A DNA stretch of 64,000 bases from Microbacterium sp. Marseille-Q6965 (GTDB taxonomy: Bacteria > Actinomycetota > Actinomycetes > Actinomycetales > Microbacteriaceae), in contig NZ_CAMGZA010000001.1 of assembly GCF_946151065.1 (NCBI RefSeq), positions 558,001 to 622,000 of the forward strand, in the 5' to 3' direction. Under the pieces are notes generated by a model. That model saw nothing but the letters and a program-made list of their open reading frames with translations. It ran no database searches and was not told the origin of the DNA. Each line of letters starts with the position of its first letter. The first letter of the stretch is position 1. Of the stretch, positions 9,184 through 18,585 are shown piece by piece. The translations under genes were made by a program, and so were the position numbers.

Positions 9184-9918
9184 ATGGCGCGCGCACGGCT
9201 GTGGTGGGAGATCGGCATCGTCCTGGCACTCTCGCTCGGGCAGTCGGCCCTCTACTCCGTGCTGTCGCTGGTGCGCGCGCTGACGCGGGCACCGCTCGCC
9301 GACCAGTCGGCGGCCCTCAACCCCTCGCGCGCCGACGACGCGCTCTGGGACGCCCTCTACCGCGTGCTCGACGTGTTCTTCGATCTCGCTCTCGTGGCGC
9401 TCGTCGTCTACCTCCTGTGGGAGCCCGGCCGCAGCGCGCTGCGGCGGATGGGACTGGACTTTGCACGCGTCGGCCGCGACCTCGGGCTCGCCGTCGCGCT
9501 GCTGGCCGTCATCGGCGTGCCCGGCCTCGCCCTGTACGCCGGCTCGCGTGCGCTGGGACTCACCGTGCAGGTGCAGGCGTCCGAGCTCGACGCGGCATGG
9601 TGGACGATCCCCCTCCTGCTGCTGTCGGCCGTGCGCGCCGGCCTGCTCGAGGAGGTCATCCTCAACGGCTACCTCGGCGAGCGCCTGCGCGAGCTGGGGT
9701 GGCGGCCGTGGGCGACGATCGCGGCGATCGCCCTGCTGCGCGGCGCCTACCACGCGTATCAGGGTCCGGCCATGGCACTCGGGAACGTGGCGATGGGGGT
9801 CGTCTTCGCGTGGGTGTACCTGCGATGGCGCCGCGTCATGCCCCTCGTGATCGCGCACACCCTGATCGACACGATCGCCTTCGTCGGCTACCCCCTCGCG
9901 GCCCCGTATCTGCCCTGA
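9184..9918 (+). CDS. CPBP family intramembrane metalloprotease
   Basis: A 244-residue polytopic membrane protein. Motif 1 of the CPBP (CAAX/Abi) family is LLEEVILNGYL with the two catalytic glutamates near residues 156-157; motif 2 is RGAYHAYQGP, and motif 3 the histidine helix IAHTLIDTIAF near the C-terminus, so the active site looks complete. Usual roles of bacterial members include prenyl-protein-type cleavage and peptide immunity; the substrate here is unknown. ATG at 9184 follows CACGCT by six bases and has no Shine-Dalgarno site, so it may be leaderless. It is divergent from the peptide-importer operon. Confidence 0.92.
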   Translation: MARARLWWEIGIVLALSLGQSALYSVLSLVRALTRAPLADQSAALNPSRADDALWDALYRVLDVFFDLALVALVVYLLWEPGRSALRRMGLDFARVGRDLGLAVALLAVIGVPGLALYAGSRALGLTVQVQASELDAAWWTIPLLLLSAVRAGLLEEVILNGYLGERLRELGWRPWATIAAIALLRGAYHAYQGPAMALGNVAMGVVFAWVYLRWRRVMPLVIAHTLIDTIAFVGYPLAAPYLP

Positions 9919-10023
9919 TCCCCCGAGGGGGCGAGAGGGCCGCCGAGGAATACGACCGCGGGACCATGCGGATCAGCCCCGCGGCCGACGCGTGCGCGGC
10001 GCGCGGGCCGCGAGGGTGGAGGC

Positions 10024-10782
10024 ATGGATGTCACACGTCACGACGATCGGCCCGTGCCCCTGCTCAGCGGCAGCGGGCTCTTCAAGAGCTATGGCCCGAC
10101 GCAGGCGCTCGCGGGGGTCGACCTCTCCGTGCGGCCGGGCGAGGCCGTCGCGATCATGGGGGCCTCGGGATCCGGGAAGACGACGCTGCTGCACGTGCTC
10201 GCGGGCATCGTGCCCGCCGACGCGGGCACCGTCGCGCTGCAGACACGCTCCGGGGTAGTGCGGGTCGACCAGCTCGGCGAGGCCGCCCGCTCCCGGCTGC
10301 GACGGGAGGAGCTCGGCTTCGTCTTCCAGCAGGGCCTGCTCGTGCCCGAGCTGACGGCGGTCGAGAACGTCGCCCTGCCGCTCATGCTCGCGGGGCACGA
10401 CCGGCGCGCGGCCGAGGCGCACGCGGCCGGGTGGCTCGCGGCGCTCGGGCTGGCGGGCATGGAGCAGCGCCGCATCGGTCAGCTCTCGGGCGGGCAGGCG
10501 CAGCGCGTGGCGATCGCCCGTGCGCAGGCGGGCGGCGCGCGCATCCTCTTCGCCGACGAGCCGACCGGCGCCCTCGATTCGGCCACGTCGGCCGAGGTCA
10601 TGACGGCGCTGCTGGACTCGACCCTGCGCCAGGGCCACGCCCTCGTCGTCGTCACGCACGACCCGCAGGTGGCGGCCCGCTGCACCCGCACGGTGCGCAT
10701 GCGCGACGGGCGGCTGGCGGACGACGGCGGCGCGGTGCCGGACGCGCCCGCGCCGATCGCGGCGCCGGGAGCCGCGCGATGA
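10024..10782 (+). CDS. ABC transporter ATPase (MacB/LolD type)
   Basis: A 252-residue ATPase with Walker A GASGSGKTT at about residue 46, signature LSGGQAQRVAIARA, Walker B ILFADEPTGALDS and the H-loop VVTHDPQV. The EPTGALDS sequence is typical of the lipoprotein/antimicrobial peptide exporter subgroup that works with FtsX-like permeases. ATG at 10024 has GGAGG five bases upstream. Its stop overlaps the permease start as ATGA, so the two are made together. No regulator or sensor kinase is adjacent, unlike the BceRS-BceAB arrangement. Confidence 0.95.
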   Translation: MDVTRHDDRPVPLLSGSGLFKSYGPTQALAGVDLSVRPGEAVAIMGASGSGKTTLLHVLAGIVPADAGTVALQTRSGVVRVDQLGEAARSRLRREELGFVFQQGLLVPELTAVENVALPLMLAGHDRRAAEAHAAGWLAALGLAGMEQRRIGQLSGGQAQRVAIARAQAGGARILFADEPTGALDSATSAEVMTALLDSTLRQGHALVVVTHDPQVAARCTRTVRMRDGRLADDGGAVPDAPAPIAAPGAAR

Positions 10783-12164
10783 CCGGCGCGACCGCCGTGA
10801 GGCAGGCGACCCCCGCGCCGCTCGCGCCCCCCTCCCGCGGACGGGCACCCGTCGCGCGCCTGACGTGGCTGCTGGGGAGACCGAGCGCGCAGTCCGCAGC
10901 GGCCATCGTCTTGCCCGCGGTGGCGTTCGCCGTGACCACCGCCCTCCTGCTCGTCGTGCTCGGGGGCACGCTGATGTTCTGGCGATGGACCGATCCCCTC
11001 GCCGACCTCTATCAGCTGCTCAGCGTCGTCGCGCTGGCGCTCATGGCGATGCCCCTGCTCGCGCTCGGCGGGGCCGCGGCACGGCTGTCGGCGCGGCGAC
11101 GCGACGACCGGCTCGCCACCCTCCGGCTGCTGGGCGCGACGCCCGCCGTCGTCACCGCGATGACGATCATCGAATCGACGGCCGTCGCCCTCGCCGGCGC
11201 CCTGGCCGGGGTGGTGCTCTACCTCGCGCTCATGCCCCTCGTCGGGCTCGTCCCCTTCGGCGGCGCACCCATCGGGGCCGCCGCCCTGTGGGTGGGACCG
11301 ATCGCCCTCGCGGCGGTCGTGCTCGCCGTGGCGCTGCTTGCCGCCGCCAGCGCGGCCGTCGGCCTGCGCGCCGTCAATGTCTCGCCGCTGGGCGTGCGCA
11401 CGCGGCAGGATCCTCCCCGCCTGCGCGCCGTCCGCGTCGTCGCCGCCGTCACCGTCGTGGCAGCCGCGTACGTGATCCTGCAGGCCCTCGGCGCCATGCC
11501 CGGCATGGTGTTCATGGCCGTGGCGCTGGGTGGCACGTTCGCCGCCACGATCGCGGTGCTGAACGCCGCAGGCCCGTGGGCCGTGGGGGTCCTCGCCCGC
11601 ATGCAGGTGCGCAGCGCCAGGACCCCGGCCAAGCTCATCGCCGCCCGCGGCATCCTGGAATCGCCCAAGGCGGCATGGCGTCAGGTCAGCGGCATGGCGA
11701 TGACGAGCTTCGTCGCCGTCGTGGGCGGATCGGGCATGGCATTGGCCTCGTCCGTCGACCCCGCCACGGGCGCGGAGGCGCACCTGACCGCCGACATCAG
11801 CACGGGCATCCTCATCACCCTCGTCGTGTCGTTCCTCATGGTCGCCTGCTCGGTGGGCGTGAATCAGGCGGCGGCGATCCTCGACCGTCGAGAGCTGTAC
11901 GTCGGCCTCGACCGCATCGGCATGCCGCGCCGGGTGATGGAGCGAGCACGGACGCGCACGACGATGGCGCCCCTGCTGTTCGTCGTGATCGCCTCGTCGG
12001 CCGCCGCCGGGGTGCTGCTGCTGCCGCTGACCGGCATGGCCCTCATCGTCGCGCCGCTCTCGCTCGCGGTCGTGGCCGGCTGCTTCGCCGTCGGCATCGC
12101 GCTGGTGTGGCTCGCCCTGCTCGCCACACGCCCGGTGCTCACGCGCGTCCTGCACGCGGCGTGA
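10779..12164 (+). CDS. FtsX-like permease of the ABC exporter
   Basis: A 461-residue membrane protein partnered with the ATPase just upstream. A long proline/alanine-rich N-terminal tail (about 30 residues) precedes the first helix; further helices cluster at about 40-100, 125-215, 225-270, 330-370 and 400-460. The segment ARRRDDRLATLRLLGATP is the coupling stretch seen in FtsX/MacB permeases. A large extracytoplasmic domain is lacking, so it resembles the simple actinobacterial two-gene exporters. Chosen start is the ATG overlapping the ATPase stop; the reading frame is open far upstream, but that stretch is the shadow of the ATPase and protease genes. Confidence 0.88.
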   Translation: MTGATAVRQATPAPLAPPSRGRAPVARLTWLLGRPSAQSAAAIVLPAVAFAVTTALLLVVLGGTLMFWRWTDPLADLYQLLSVVALALMAMPLLALGGAAARLSARRRDDRLATLRLLGATPAVVTAMTIIESTAVALAGALAGVVLYLALMPLVGLVPFGGAPIGAAALWVGPIALAAVVLAVALLAAASAAVGLRAVNVSPLGVRTRQDPPRLRAVRVVAAVTVVAAAYVILQALGAMPGMVFMAVALGGTFAATIAVLNAAGPWAVGVLARMQVRSARTPAKLIAARGILESPKAAWRQVSGMAMTSFVAVVGGSGMALASSVDPATGAEAHLTADISTGILITLVVSFLMVACSVGVNQAAAILDRRELYVGLDRIGMPRRVMERARTRTTMAPLLFVVIASSAAAGVLLLPLTGMALIVAPLSLAVVAGCFAVGIALVWLALLATRPVLTRVLHAA

Positions 12165-12189
12165 GGCGCGGCGCCGGGCTGCGGGGCCG

Positions 12190-12792
12190 TCAGCGCGCGG
12201 CGCGCGCCTCCAGGCGGGCCTCGAGGCCGCGGCGCACCTGAGGCCATTCCGAGGCGAGGATCGAGTACACCACGGTGTCGCGCCAGTGCCCGTCGGGCAT
12301 GCGCGTGTGGCTGCGCAGCACGCCGTCGAGCTTGGCCCCCAGCCGCTCGATCGCCGCCCGCGAGCGCTGATTGTGCCAGTGGGTGCAGAACTCGACCCGC
12401 ACGCATCCCAGATCGTCGAAGGCGCGCGTGAGGAGCAGCAGCTTGGCGGCGGCGTTGATGCCGGTGCCCTGCGCGTCGGCGCGGAGCCAGGTGTAGCCGA
12501 TCTCCGCCCGCCGGTCGTGGGGTGAGACGCCGCAGATCGAGGTCATGCCGATCGCACGCCCGGTGCGTGCATCGACGATCGCCCACGGCGCCATCTCGCC
12601 CGCCGCCTGGCGTGCGAGCCGCTTCTCGATCTCGGCGGGCACGTCCTCGGGGGCCGGCAGGCGCGAGAACCACGCGCGGCGCCACAGGTTGTCGAACGCG
12701 ACGGCCTCCGCGAGGTCCGTGGCATGCGCGGGATCCAGCGGCTCCAGCCGCACGACGTCGTTGCGGAGGACGGGGGTGTCGACGAAGCTCAC
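12190..12792 (-). CDS. GNAT family N-acetyltransferase (RimJ/RimL type)
   Basis: A 200-residue acetyltransferase. It opens with the RimJ/RimL-like beta strand VLRNDVVRLEPLDPAHATDL and later has the region of acetyl-CoA binding (ADAQGTGINAAAKLLLLTRAF) and the strand-helix NQRSRAAIERLGAKLDGVL near the C-terminus. Acceptor unknown; relatives acetylate protein N-termini or small amines. GTG at 12792 is the only start that keeps the full fold and no other genes; no ribosome binding site precedes it. It is divergent from the Nudix pair. Confidence 0.88.
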   Translation of the reverse strand: MSFVDTPVLRNDVVRLEPLDPAHATDLAEAVAFDNLWRRAWFSRLPAPEDVPAEIEKRLARQAAGEMAPWAIVDARTGRAIGMTSICGVSPHDRRAEIGYTWLRADAQGTGINAAAKLLLLTRAFDDLGCVRVEFCTHWHNQRSRAAIERLGAKLDGVLRSHTRMPDGHWRDTVVYSILASEWPQVRRGLEARLEARAAR

Positions 12793-12861
12793 CGGTTCAG
12801 CGTATGACCCGCGCCCGAAGCCTCGCAGCAGGGGCGCCGAGAAGGGACGACCCACGGCTCG

Positions 12862-12867
12862 TAGGCT
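12862..12867 (+). promoter_or_regulatory. -10 box of a leaderless Nudix transcript
   Basis: TAGGCT is followed by exactly six bases and then the ATG at 12874, with no Shine-Dalgarno sequence between. The same spacing recurs at many starts in the window. Confidence 0.5.
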
Positions 12868-12873
12868 GGGGGC

Positions 12874-13380
12874 ATGGCGACGCCCGATTTCATCCTGCGA
12901 CTGCGCGAAAGAGTCGGCCACGAGCTGCTCTGGCTCACCGGCGTGACGGCCGTCGTGGTGAAGGACGACGCCGTTCTGCTGGTCGAGCGCGCCGACAACG
13001 GCAGCGTCACCCCCGTCACCGGAATCGTCGACCCGGGCGAGCAGCCCGCCGTGGCGGCGGTGCGCGAGACGCTCGAGGAGGCGGGCGTCGTCGCCGAGCC
13101 GGAGGCCGTGGTGTGGGTGCACGCGCTTCCCCCGATGCGGTACCCGAACGGCGACCTGGCGCAGTACCTCGACATCACCGTCCGGTGCCGCTGGACCGAG
13201 GGCGACCCGCACCCCGCCGACGGCGAGAACGCCCGCGCGTGGTGGTGCCCCATCGACCGGCTCGCGGAGGAGCGGATGAGCGACGACATGCGCGAGCGCA
13301 TCCTCGTGGCCCTCACGCACGAGGGGTCGGCGCGGTTCGAGACCACCACCGGGCTCGAGGCCGCGGCGGAGACCGCGTGA
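12874..13380 (+). CDS. Nudix hydrolase (first of a coupled pair)
   Basis: A 168-residue pyrophosphohydrolase. The Nudix box reads G-x5-E-x7-RETLEEAGV at about residues 50-72, keeping the catalytic REx2EE core, so it should be active on a nucleoside diphosphate-X substrate. The N-terminal 20 residues (LRLRERVGHELLW) are a short helix seen in many actinobacterial Nudix proteins before the VTAVVVKDDAVLLVERAD strand. Substrate unknown. The stop overlaps the start of a second Nudix gene as GTGA. Confidence 0.93.
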   Translation: MATPDFILRLRERVGHELLWLTGVTAVVVKDDAVLLVERADNGSVTPVTGIVDPGEQPAVAAVRETLEEAGVVAEPEAVVWVHALPPMRYPNGDLAQYLDITVRCRWTEGDPHPADGENARAWWCPIDRLAEERMSDDMRERILVALTHEGSARFETTTGLEAAAETA

Positions 13381-13811
13381 GCGCGCACTACGCGCTCGAC
13401 CACGCCGCCCGCGTGGTGACCGTCAGCGCGGTCGTGCTGCGGCACCCCGAGTCGGGCCACATCCTCGCCGTGCGCAAGCGCGGCACGACGACGTTCATGC
13501 AGCCCGGCGGCAAGCCGGAGCCGGGCGAGTCGGCACTCGACGCCGCCGTGCGCGAGCTGCGCGAAGAGCTGCAGGTGGAGCTCGATCCGTCGCGCATGAC
13601 CCTGCTGGGCACCTTCGACGCCCCCGCCGCGAACGAGTCGGGATGGACGGTGCGCGGCACGGTGTTCGTGCACCCGCCGATCGGAGACATCCGCCCGGCC
13701 GCCGAGATCGAGGAGATCCGCTGGGTGCCCGACACGGCGGAGCCGGCAGGAGACCTCGCCCCGCTCATGATGACGAGGATCCTGCCGGCTCTGCGCGAGG
13801 CCGGTCTCTAG
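13377..13811 (+). CDS. Nudix hydrolase (second of a coupled pair)
   Basis: A 144-residue Nudix protein with an intact box: GGKPEPGESALDAAVRELREELQ, holding the REx2EE metal-binding core. The fold starts at VVTVSAVVLRHPESGHILAVRKRG, and the FMQPGGK turn resembles NTP-pyrophosphatase-like Nudix enzymes. GTG at 13377 overlaps the preceding Nudix stop, so the two are translationally coupled and may work on related substrates. It ends four bases before the convergent gcvP stop, with no clear terminator in between. Confidence 0.93.
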   Translation: MSAHYALDHAARVVTVSAVVLRHPESGHILAVRKRGTTTFMQPGGKPEPGESALDAAVRELREELQVELDPSRMTLLGTFDAPAANESGWTVRGTVFVHPPIGDIRPAAEIEEIRWVPDTAEPAGDLAPLMMTRILPALREAGL

Positions 13812-13815
13812 CCGG

Positions 13816-16707
13816 TCAGGCGAACGCCTCGATCGGCGGGCAGGCGCATACGAGGTTGCGGTCGCCGTAGGCCTGATCGATGCGGCGCACCGGCGGCCAG
13901 TACTTGGCGGCCGTGATGCCCGCCGGGAAGACCGCCTCCTCGCGGGAGTAGGCGTGGTCCCACTCCGCCACGAGCGTCGCGGCGGTGTGCGGCGCGTTGA
14001 CGAGCGGGTTGTCGTCGGCGGGCCACTCCCCCGCGGCGACGCGCTCGGCCTCCGCCTTGATGCGGATCATGGCGTCGACGAACCGGTCCAGCTCGGCGCG
14101 GTCCTCCGACTCCGTGGGCTCCACCATGAGCGTGCCCGCCACGGGGAACGACATGGTGGGCGCGTGGAAGCCGTAGTCGATGAGCCGCTTGGCGACGTCG
14201 TCGTTCGAGATGCCCGTCTCCGCTTTCAGGGGGCGCAGGTCGAGGATGCACTCGTGCGCCACGCGCCCCTCGGCGCCCGCGTAGAGCACCGGGTAGTGCT
14301 CCGCCAGGCGCGCGGCGATGTAGTTGGCGCCGAGCACCGCGGCGTCGGTCGCCTCCGTGAGGCCCTCGAGGCCCATCATCCGGATGTAGGCCCACGAGAT
14401 CGGCAGGATGCTGGCCGATCCGTACGGCGCGGCGGAGACGGGACCGATCCCCTCCGTGGCGTCCTGCGCGAGCGGGTGGTTCGGCAGGAACGGGGCGAGA
14501 TGCGCCTTCGCCGCGACGGGGCCGACGCCCGGGCCGCCGCCGCCGTGCGGGATGGCGAACGTCTTGTGCAGGTTCAGGTGCGACACATCGCCGCCCAGGT
14601 CGCCGAAGCGGGCATGGCCGAGCAGCGCGTTGAGGTTCGCGCCGTCGATGTACACCTGGCCGCCGGCCTCGTGCACGGCCGCGGTGATCTCGAGCACGTC
14701 GGCCTCGTACACGCCGTGCGTCGAGGGGTACGTGATCATGAGCGCGGCGATCGCGTCGGCGTGCTCGGCGATCTTCGCGCGCAGGTCGCTGAGGTCGACG
14801 TTGCCCAGCTCGTCGCACGCGACGACGACCACCCGCATGCCCGCCAGCACGGCGGACGCGGCGTTCGTGCCGTGTGCCGACGACGGGATGAGGCACACGT
14901 CGCGATGCTCGTCCCCGCGCGAGCGGTGATAGCCGCGGATGGCGAGCAGGCCCGCGAGCTCGCCCTGAGACCCCGCATTCGGCTGCAGCGAGACGGCGTC
15001 GTAGCCGGTGAGGTCGGCGAGCCAGCCCTCGAGCTGGTGGATGAGCTCGAGCGAACCGGCCACATCCTCGCGCGGCGCGAACGGGTGGATGCGCGAGAAC
15101 TCCGGCCATGACACCGCCGCCATCGCCGTGGCGGCGTTGAGCTTCATGGTGCACGAGCCGAGCGGAATCATGCCGCGGTCGAGCGCGTAGTCGCTGTCGG
15201 CCAGGCGCTTGAGGTAACGCATCATCGCCGTCTCCGAGCGATGCGTGCGGAAGACCGGGTGCGTGAGGATGTCGTCGCGACGGAGAAGCTCGCGCGGAAT
15301 GCCCGCGTCGCGCATCGACACCATCCGCGCCGCACCACCGAGGTCTCGCCCGAACGGCGCGTCGGCGGCGACGCCGAACGCGTCGCGCACGGCCGCGACG
15401 TCGGCGTCCGTCGTCGCTTCGCCGACCGAGACGCCCACCGTGTCCTCGTCGACGAGGTGCAGCAGGACGCCGCGCTCGCGCGCCGTCGCCACGATCGCCC
15501 CGGCGCGGCCGGGCACGCGCGCCCGGACGGTGTCGAAGAAGTCGTCGTGGAGGATCTCGACGCCGCCGGCGCGGAGCTGCTGCGCCAGGACGCCCGTGCG
15601 CACCGCGATCGTCGAGGCGATGCTCCGCAGCCCGTCCGGGCCGTGATAGACCGCGTACATGGCGGCCATGACGGCGAGCAGCACCTGCGCGGTGCAGATG
15701 TTGCTCGTCGCCTTCTCACGGCGGATGTGCTGCTCGCGGGTCTGCAGGGCGAGCCGGTACGCGGGAGCCCCGTCGGCATCGACCGAGACGCCCACGAGGC
15801 GCCCGGGCAGCTGACGCTCGAGGCCCTGCCGCACCGCCATGTAACCGGCGTGCGGACCGCCGAAGCCGAGCGGCACGCCGAAGCGCTGCGTCGAACCCAC
15901 CACGATGTCGGCGCCCAGCGACCCGGGCGAGCGCAGCAGCACGAGCGCCATGACGTCGGCGGCGACGACCACCTGGCCGCCCGCGACGTGCGCCGCATCG
16001 ATGACGCCGGTCGGATCCCATACCCTCCCGGAGGCACCCGGGTACTGGATCAGCGCCCCGAAGAGCGCGGGCGGCAGGGTCTCGCCTGCGGCGAAGTCCA
16101 CCTCCACCAGCTCGATGCCCACGGCCTCGGCACGCACGGCGAGCACGGCCTTCGTCTGCGGCAGGGCGTCGGCGTCGACGGCGAACACGTTCGACCCGCC
16201 GCGGACGGCGCGGCGCGCCAGCAGCATGCCCTCCGCGACCGCGGTCGACTCATCGAGCATCGACGCGTTCGCGACCGGCAGGCCGGCGAGGTCTCCCACC
16301 ATCGTCTGGAAGTTGAGCAGCGCCTCCAGCCGGCCCTGCGAGATCTCGGGCTGGTACGGCGTGTACGCCGTGTACCAGGACGGGTTCTCGAACACGTTGC
16401 GCTGGATGACGCTCGGCGTGATCGTGTCGCTGTACCCCAGCCCGATCATCGGCGCGAGCACGCGGTTCTTGGCCGCGAGAGCGCGCAGCTCGGCCAGCGC
16501 CTCGGCCTCGCTCGCGCCGCGAACGGGGATGGCGCCGGAGGTCGCGCCGTCCGCGCGGATGGCGGCGGGAATCGCCTGGGCGACGAGCGGCTCGGTCGTC
16601 TGCCGGTCGGAGGCCTCCGCGTTCACCTCGAGGCCGAGCGCCTCGACCATCGCGCGGCGATCGGCGCCCGAGGTGCCGATGTGCCGGGCGACGTAGTCCG
16701 AGGTCAC
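13816..16707 (-). CDS. gcvP: glycine dehydrogenase (aminomethyl-transferring), P protein
   Basis: A 963-residue pyridoxal-phosphate enzyme, the decarboxylating subunit of the glycine cleavage system; it releases CO2 from glycine and passes the aminomethyl group to GcvH. N- and C-terminal halves are fused in one chain, as in E. coli. The PLP-lysine motif [16 protein letters not shown] lies in the C-terminal half, and GSCTMKLN and the N-terminal [20 protein letters not shown] stretch are typical. GTG at 16707 overlaps the gcvH stop (GTGA). Third and last gene of the gcvT-gcvH-gcvP operon. Confidence 0.98.
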   Translation of the reverse strand: MTSDYVARHIGTSGADRRAMVEALGLEVNAEASDRQTTEPLVAQAIPAAIRADGATSGAIPVRGASEAEALAELRALAAKNRVLAPMIGLGYSDTITPSVIQRNVFENPSWYTAYTPYQPEISQGRLEALLNFQTMVGDLAGLPVANASMLDESTAVAEGMLLARRAVRGGSNVFAVDADALPQTKAVLAVRAEAVGIELVEVDFAAGETLPPALFGALIQYPGASGRVWDPTGVIDAAHVAGGQVVVAADVMALVLLRSPGSLGADIVVGSTQRFGVPLGFGGPHAGYMAVRQGLERQLPGRLVGVSVDADGAPAYRLALQTREQHIRREKATSNICTAQVLLAVMAAMYAVYHGPDGLRSIASTIAVRTGVLAQQLRAGGVEILHDDFFDTVRARVPGRAGAIVATARERGVLLHLVDEDTVGVSVGEATTDADVAAVRDAFGVAADAPFGRDLGGAARMVSMRDAGIPRELLRRDDILTHPVFRTHRSETAMMRYLKRLADSDYALDRGMIPLGSCTMKLNAATAMAAVSWPEFSRIHPFAPREDVAGSLELIHQLEGWLADLTGYDAVSLQPNAGSQGELAGLLAIRGYHRSRGDEHRDVCLIPSSAHGTNAASAVLAGMRVVVVACDELGNVDLSDLRAKIAEHADAIAALMITYPSTHGVYEADVLEITAAVHEAGGQVYIDGANLNALLGHARFGDLGGDVSHLNLHKTFAIPHGGGGPGVGPVAAKAHLAPFLPNHPLAQDATEGIGPVSAAPYGSASILPISWAYIRMMGLEGLTEATDAAVLGANYIAARLAEHYPVLYAGAEGRVAHECILDLRPLKAETGISNDDVAKRLIDYGFHAPTMSFPVAGTLMVEPTESEDRAELDRFVDAMIRIKAEAERVAAGEWPADDNPLVNAPHTAATLVAEWDHAYSREEAVFPAGITAAKYWPPVRRIDQAYGDRNLVCACPPIEAFA

Positions 16708-17087
16708 TTGTCGCCGCCCGTGAGCTGCTCGTAGGCCGCGCGGTCCATGAGACCCGTCAGCGGCTGTCCCGAAAGCCGCACGCGCACGAGCCAGCCCTTG
16801 CCGTAGGGGTCCTGGTTCACCAGCGAGGGATCGGCGTCGACCTCGCCGTTCAGCGCGATCACCTCGCCGTCGACGGGCGCGTACAGCTCGGAGACCGACT
16901 TGGTCGACTCGATCTCGCCCATCACCTGGCCGGCCGTGAGCGTGGCGTTGGCCGCGGGAAGGTCGACGTAGACGACGTCGCCCAGTTGCTCGGCGGCGTA
17001 GTCGGTGATGCCGATCGTGGCGATGTCGCCGTCGACGGCGACCCACTCGTGCTCGGCGGTGTACGTGAGGGCGGCGAGGTCGGTCAT
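16704..17087 (-). CDS. gcvH: glycine cleavage system H protein
   Basis: A 127-residue lipoyl carrier that shuttles the aminomethyl group between GcvP, GcvT and dihydrolipoyl dehydrogenase. The lipoylated lysine is K63 in the conserved [12 protein letters not shown] motif, and the N-terminal EHEWV segment is standard. Length is normal. ATG at 17087 overlaps the gcvT stop as ATGA. The lipoamide dehydrogenase partner (L protein) is not in the window and is usually encoded elsewhere. Confidence 0.98.
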   Translation of the reverse strand: MTDLAALTYTAEHEWVAVDGDIATIGITDYAAEQLGDVVYVDLPAANATLTAGQVMGEIESTKSVSELYAPVDGEVIALNGEVDADPSLVNQDPYGKGWLVRVRLSGQPLTGLMDRAAYEQLTGGDK

Positions 17088-18220
17088 GAGTTCCTCCGGT
17101 AGAAGGGCAGGGCGGCAGCGACGGCGGGGACGCGCGTGCCGCGGACGTCGATGGTCAGGTCGGTGGCGGAGGCGGCGTCCGGCCGGACGTACGCCAGGGC
17201 GATGGGGTGGCCGAGGGTGGGGCTGAGGGCACCGCTCGTGAGCTCGCCGACGCGCTCGTCGCCGCGGTGCACGGCGTAGCCGGCGCGCCCGGCGCGGCGG
17301 CCCTCCATGGTGAGACCGACGAGCACGGGCGCCTCGGGGCGCGGGTCCTTCGCGGCCTCGCCGACGAAGCCGGTCTTGTCGGTCGGGATGACGCGGCCGA
17401 GCCCGGCCTGGGCCGGCACGACGTCGCGGGTGAGCTCGTGACCGTACAGCGGCATGCCCGCCTCGAGGCGCAGGGTGTCGCGCGCGGCGAGGCCGGCGGG
17501 CACCAGGCCGTGCCGCTCGCCCGCGGCCCGCAGCGCCTTCCACAGAGCGGCGGCACGGCCGACGGGGATCATCAGCTCGAAGCCGTCCTCGCCCGTGTAG
17601 CCCGTGCGCGCGATCAGCAGCGGCGCGCCGTCGAAGGAGGCGTCGGTCCACGCGTAGTACCGCTGCTGCCCCCACGGCGTGCCGAGCTCGGCGATGCCCG
17701 GGGTGGCCTCCAGGATCGCCTGGGCCGCCGGGCCCTGCACCGCGACAAGCGCGTACTGGTCGGAGACGTCCTCCACCGTGACGGCGGAGGACGCCGAAAA
17801 CGCGCCGACCCGCTCCTGAAGCGTGTCGGCGACGACCTCACGGTTGCCGGCATTGGCGACGACGAGGAACCTGTCGTCCGCGAGTCGGTAGACGATGAGG
17901 TCGTCGACGATCCCGCCGTCCTCGGCGAGGATCATCGTGTACTTCGCACGCCCGACCGCAAGCGTCGAGAGCCGGCCGGCGAGCGCGAGATCGAGGAGAG
18001 CGCCGGCCCGCGGACCGGCCACCACGATCTCCCCCATGTGCGAGATGTCGAACAGTCCGGCGGCGGTGCGGACCGCGTGGTGCTCGGCGAGGTCCGACCC
18101 GTACCGCACCGGCATCATCCAGCCGCCGAAGTCGGTGAAGCTCGCCCCGAGCGCTTCGTGCTCGGCACGCAGCGGGCTCTCGCGCGGGGGTACAGCCGGT
18201 GGTGCCGCGGAATCGTCCAT
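17084..18220 (-). CDS. gcvT: aminomethyltransferase, glycine cleavage T protein
   Basis: A 378-residue folate-dependent enzyme that moves the methylene group from GcvH to tetrahydrofolate and releases ammonia. Family motifs include [29 protein letters not shown] and the C-terminal [22 protein letters not shown] at 18220 is preceded by GGGAG six bases away. An in-frame ATG at 18280 lies inside the last part of the glycine riboswitch and is not the start. First gene of the operon; expression should rise when glycine binds the leader. Confidence 0.97.
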   Translation of the reverse strand: MDDSAAPPAVPPRESPLRAEHEALGASFTDFGGWMMPVRYGSDLAEHHAVRTAAGLFDISHMGEIVVAGPRAGALLDLALAGRLSTLAVGRAKYTMILAEDGGIVDDLIVYRLADDRFLVVANAGNREVVADTLQERVGAFSASSAVTVEDVSDQYALVAVQGPAAQAILEATPGIAELGTPWGQQRYYAWTDASFDGAPLLIARTGYTGEDGFELMIPVGRAAALWKALRAAGERHGLVPAGLAARDTLRLEAGMPLYGHELTRDVVPAQAGLGRVIPTDKTGFVGEAAKDPRPEAPVLVGLTMEGRRAGRAGYAVHRGDERVGELTSGALSPTLGHPIALAYVRPDAASATDLTIDVRGTRVPAVAAALPFYRRNS

Positions 18221-18266
18221 CGGGGGCTCCCTGAGTCCGGCACGCGCCGGTCGGCGGCGTGCGAAC

Positions 18267-18438
18267 TCCCCCTCTGTCATCGGCCTGAGAGTTTCGACGG
18301 GCGCGCCCGTCTTTCACCGTCGGCGGGAGCATGGGCTCCGCTTTCCAGAGTGGCCCGGCCTGCGCGGTACGCGTACCTGAGAGATTGGCGGGGAGGCTTG
18401 CTCCTTCGGTGCCCGGTGCATGACCGGAGCTCTCCCGC
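18267..18438 (-). promoter_or_regulatory. tandem glycine riboswitch upstream of gcvT
   Basis: Read on the minus strand, the leader holds two glycine aptamers in a row. Aptamer 1 has GGGAGAG at its 5' end, CACCGAAGGAGCAA and CAATCTCTCAGGTA. Aptamer 2 has CTCTGGAAAG, GCCGACGGTGAAAG, AACTCTCAGG and GATGACAGAGGGG. These are the conserved cores of the glycine (gcvT) riboswitch class, in the usual two-domain order. The aptamers end about 50 bases before the gcvT start, leaving room for a short expression platform. The remaining 147 bases up to the divergent IclR gene should contain the operon promoter. Confidence 0.95.
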
Positions 18439-18585
18439 GACAGGTCGTGGGGCCCGTGTTCGGTTGTGGCTCCATGCTAGCGGCACGAAGGTTTCGAGGA
18501 GATGACGCCGGGCCGCACACCGCCGCGGGGGCGCTGCGCGGGCCGGCGCGGTCGCGGAAGGGTCGCCGCGCGGCAGGATGGGACC

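Noticed and set aside
9201-10778. Very long open frame on the plus strand ahead of the FtsX-like permease
   Set aside because: It is open only because it runs out of frame through the CPBP protease and ABC ATPase genes; the permease starts at the ATGA overlap at 10779.
12522-12876. Plus-strand frame leading into the Nudix genes as one long protein
   Set aside because: The upstream part is antisense to the GNAT gene; the Nudix start at 12874 has its own promoter signal.
13954-15111. Long plus-strand frame opposite gcvP
   Set aside because: High GC removes stops; the composition (Arg/Val/His-rich) is typical of an antisense shadow and gcvP is certain.
18221-18280. Extension of GcvT to an ATG at 18280
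   Set aside because: That ATG lies in the conserved end of the glycine riboswitch; ATG at 18220 has a ribosome binding site.
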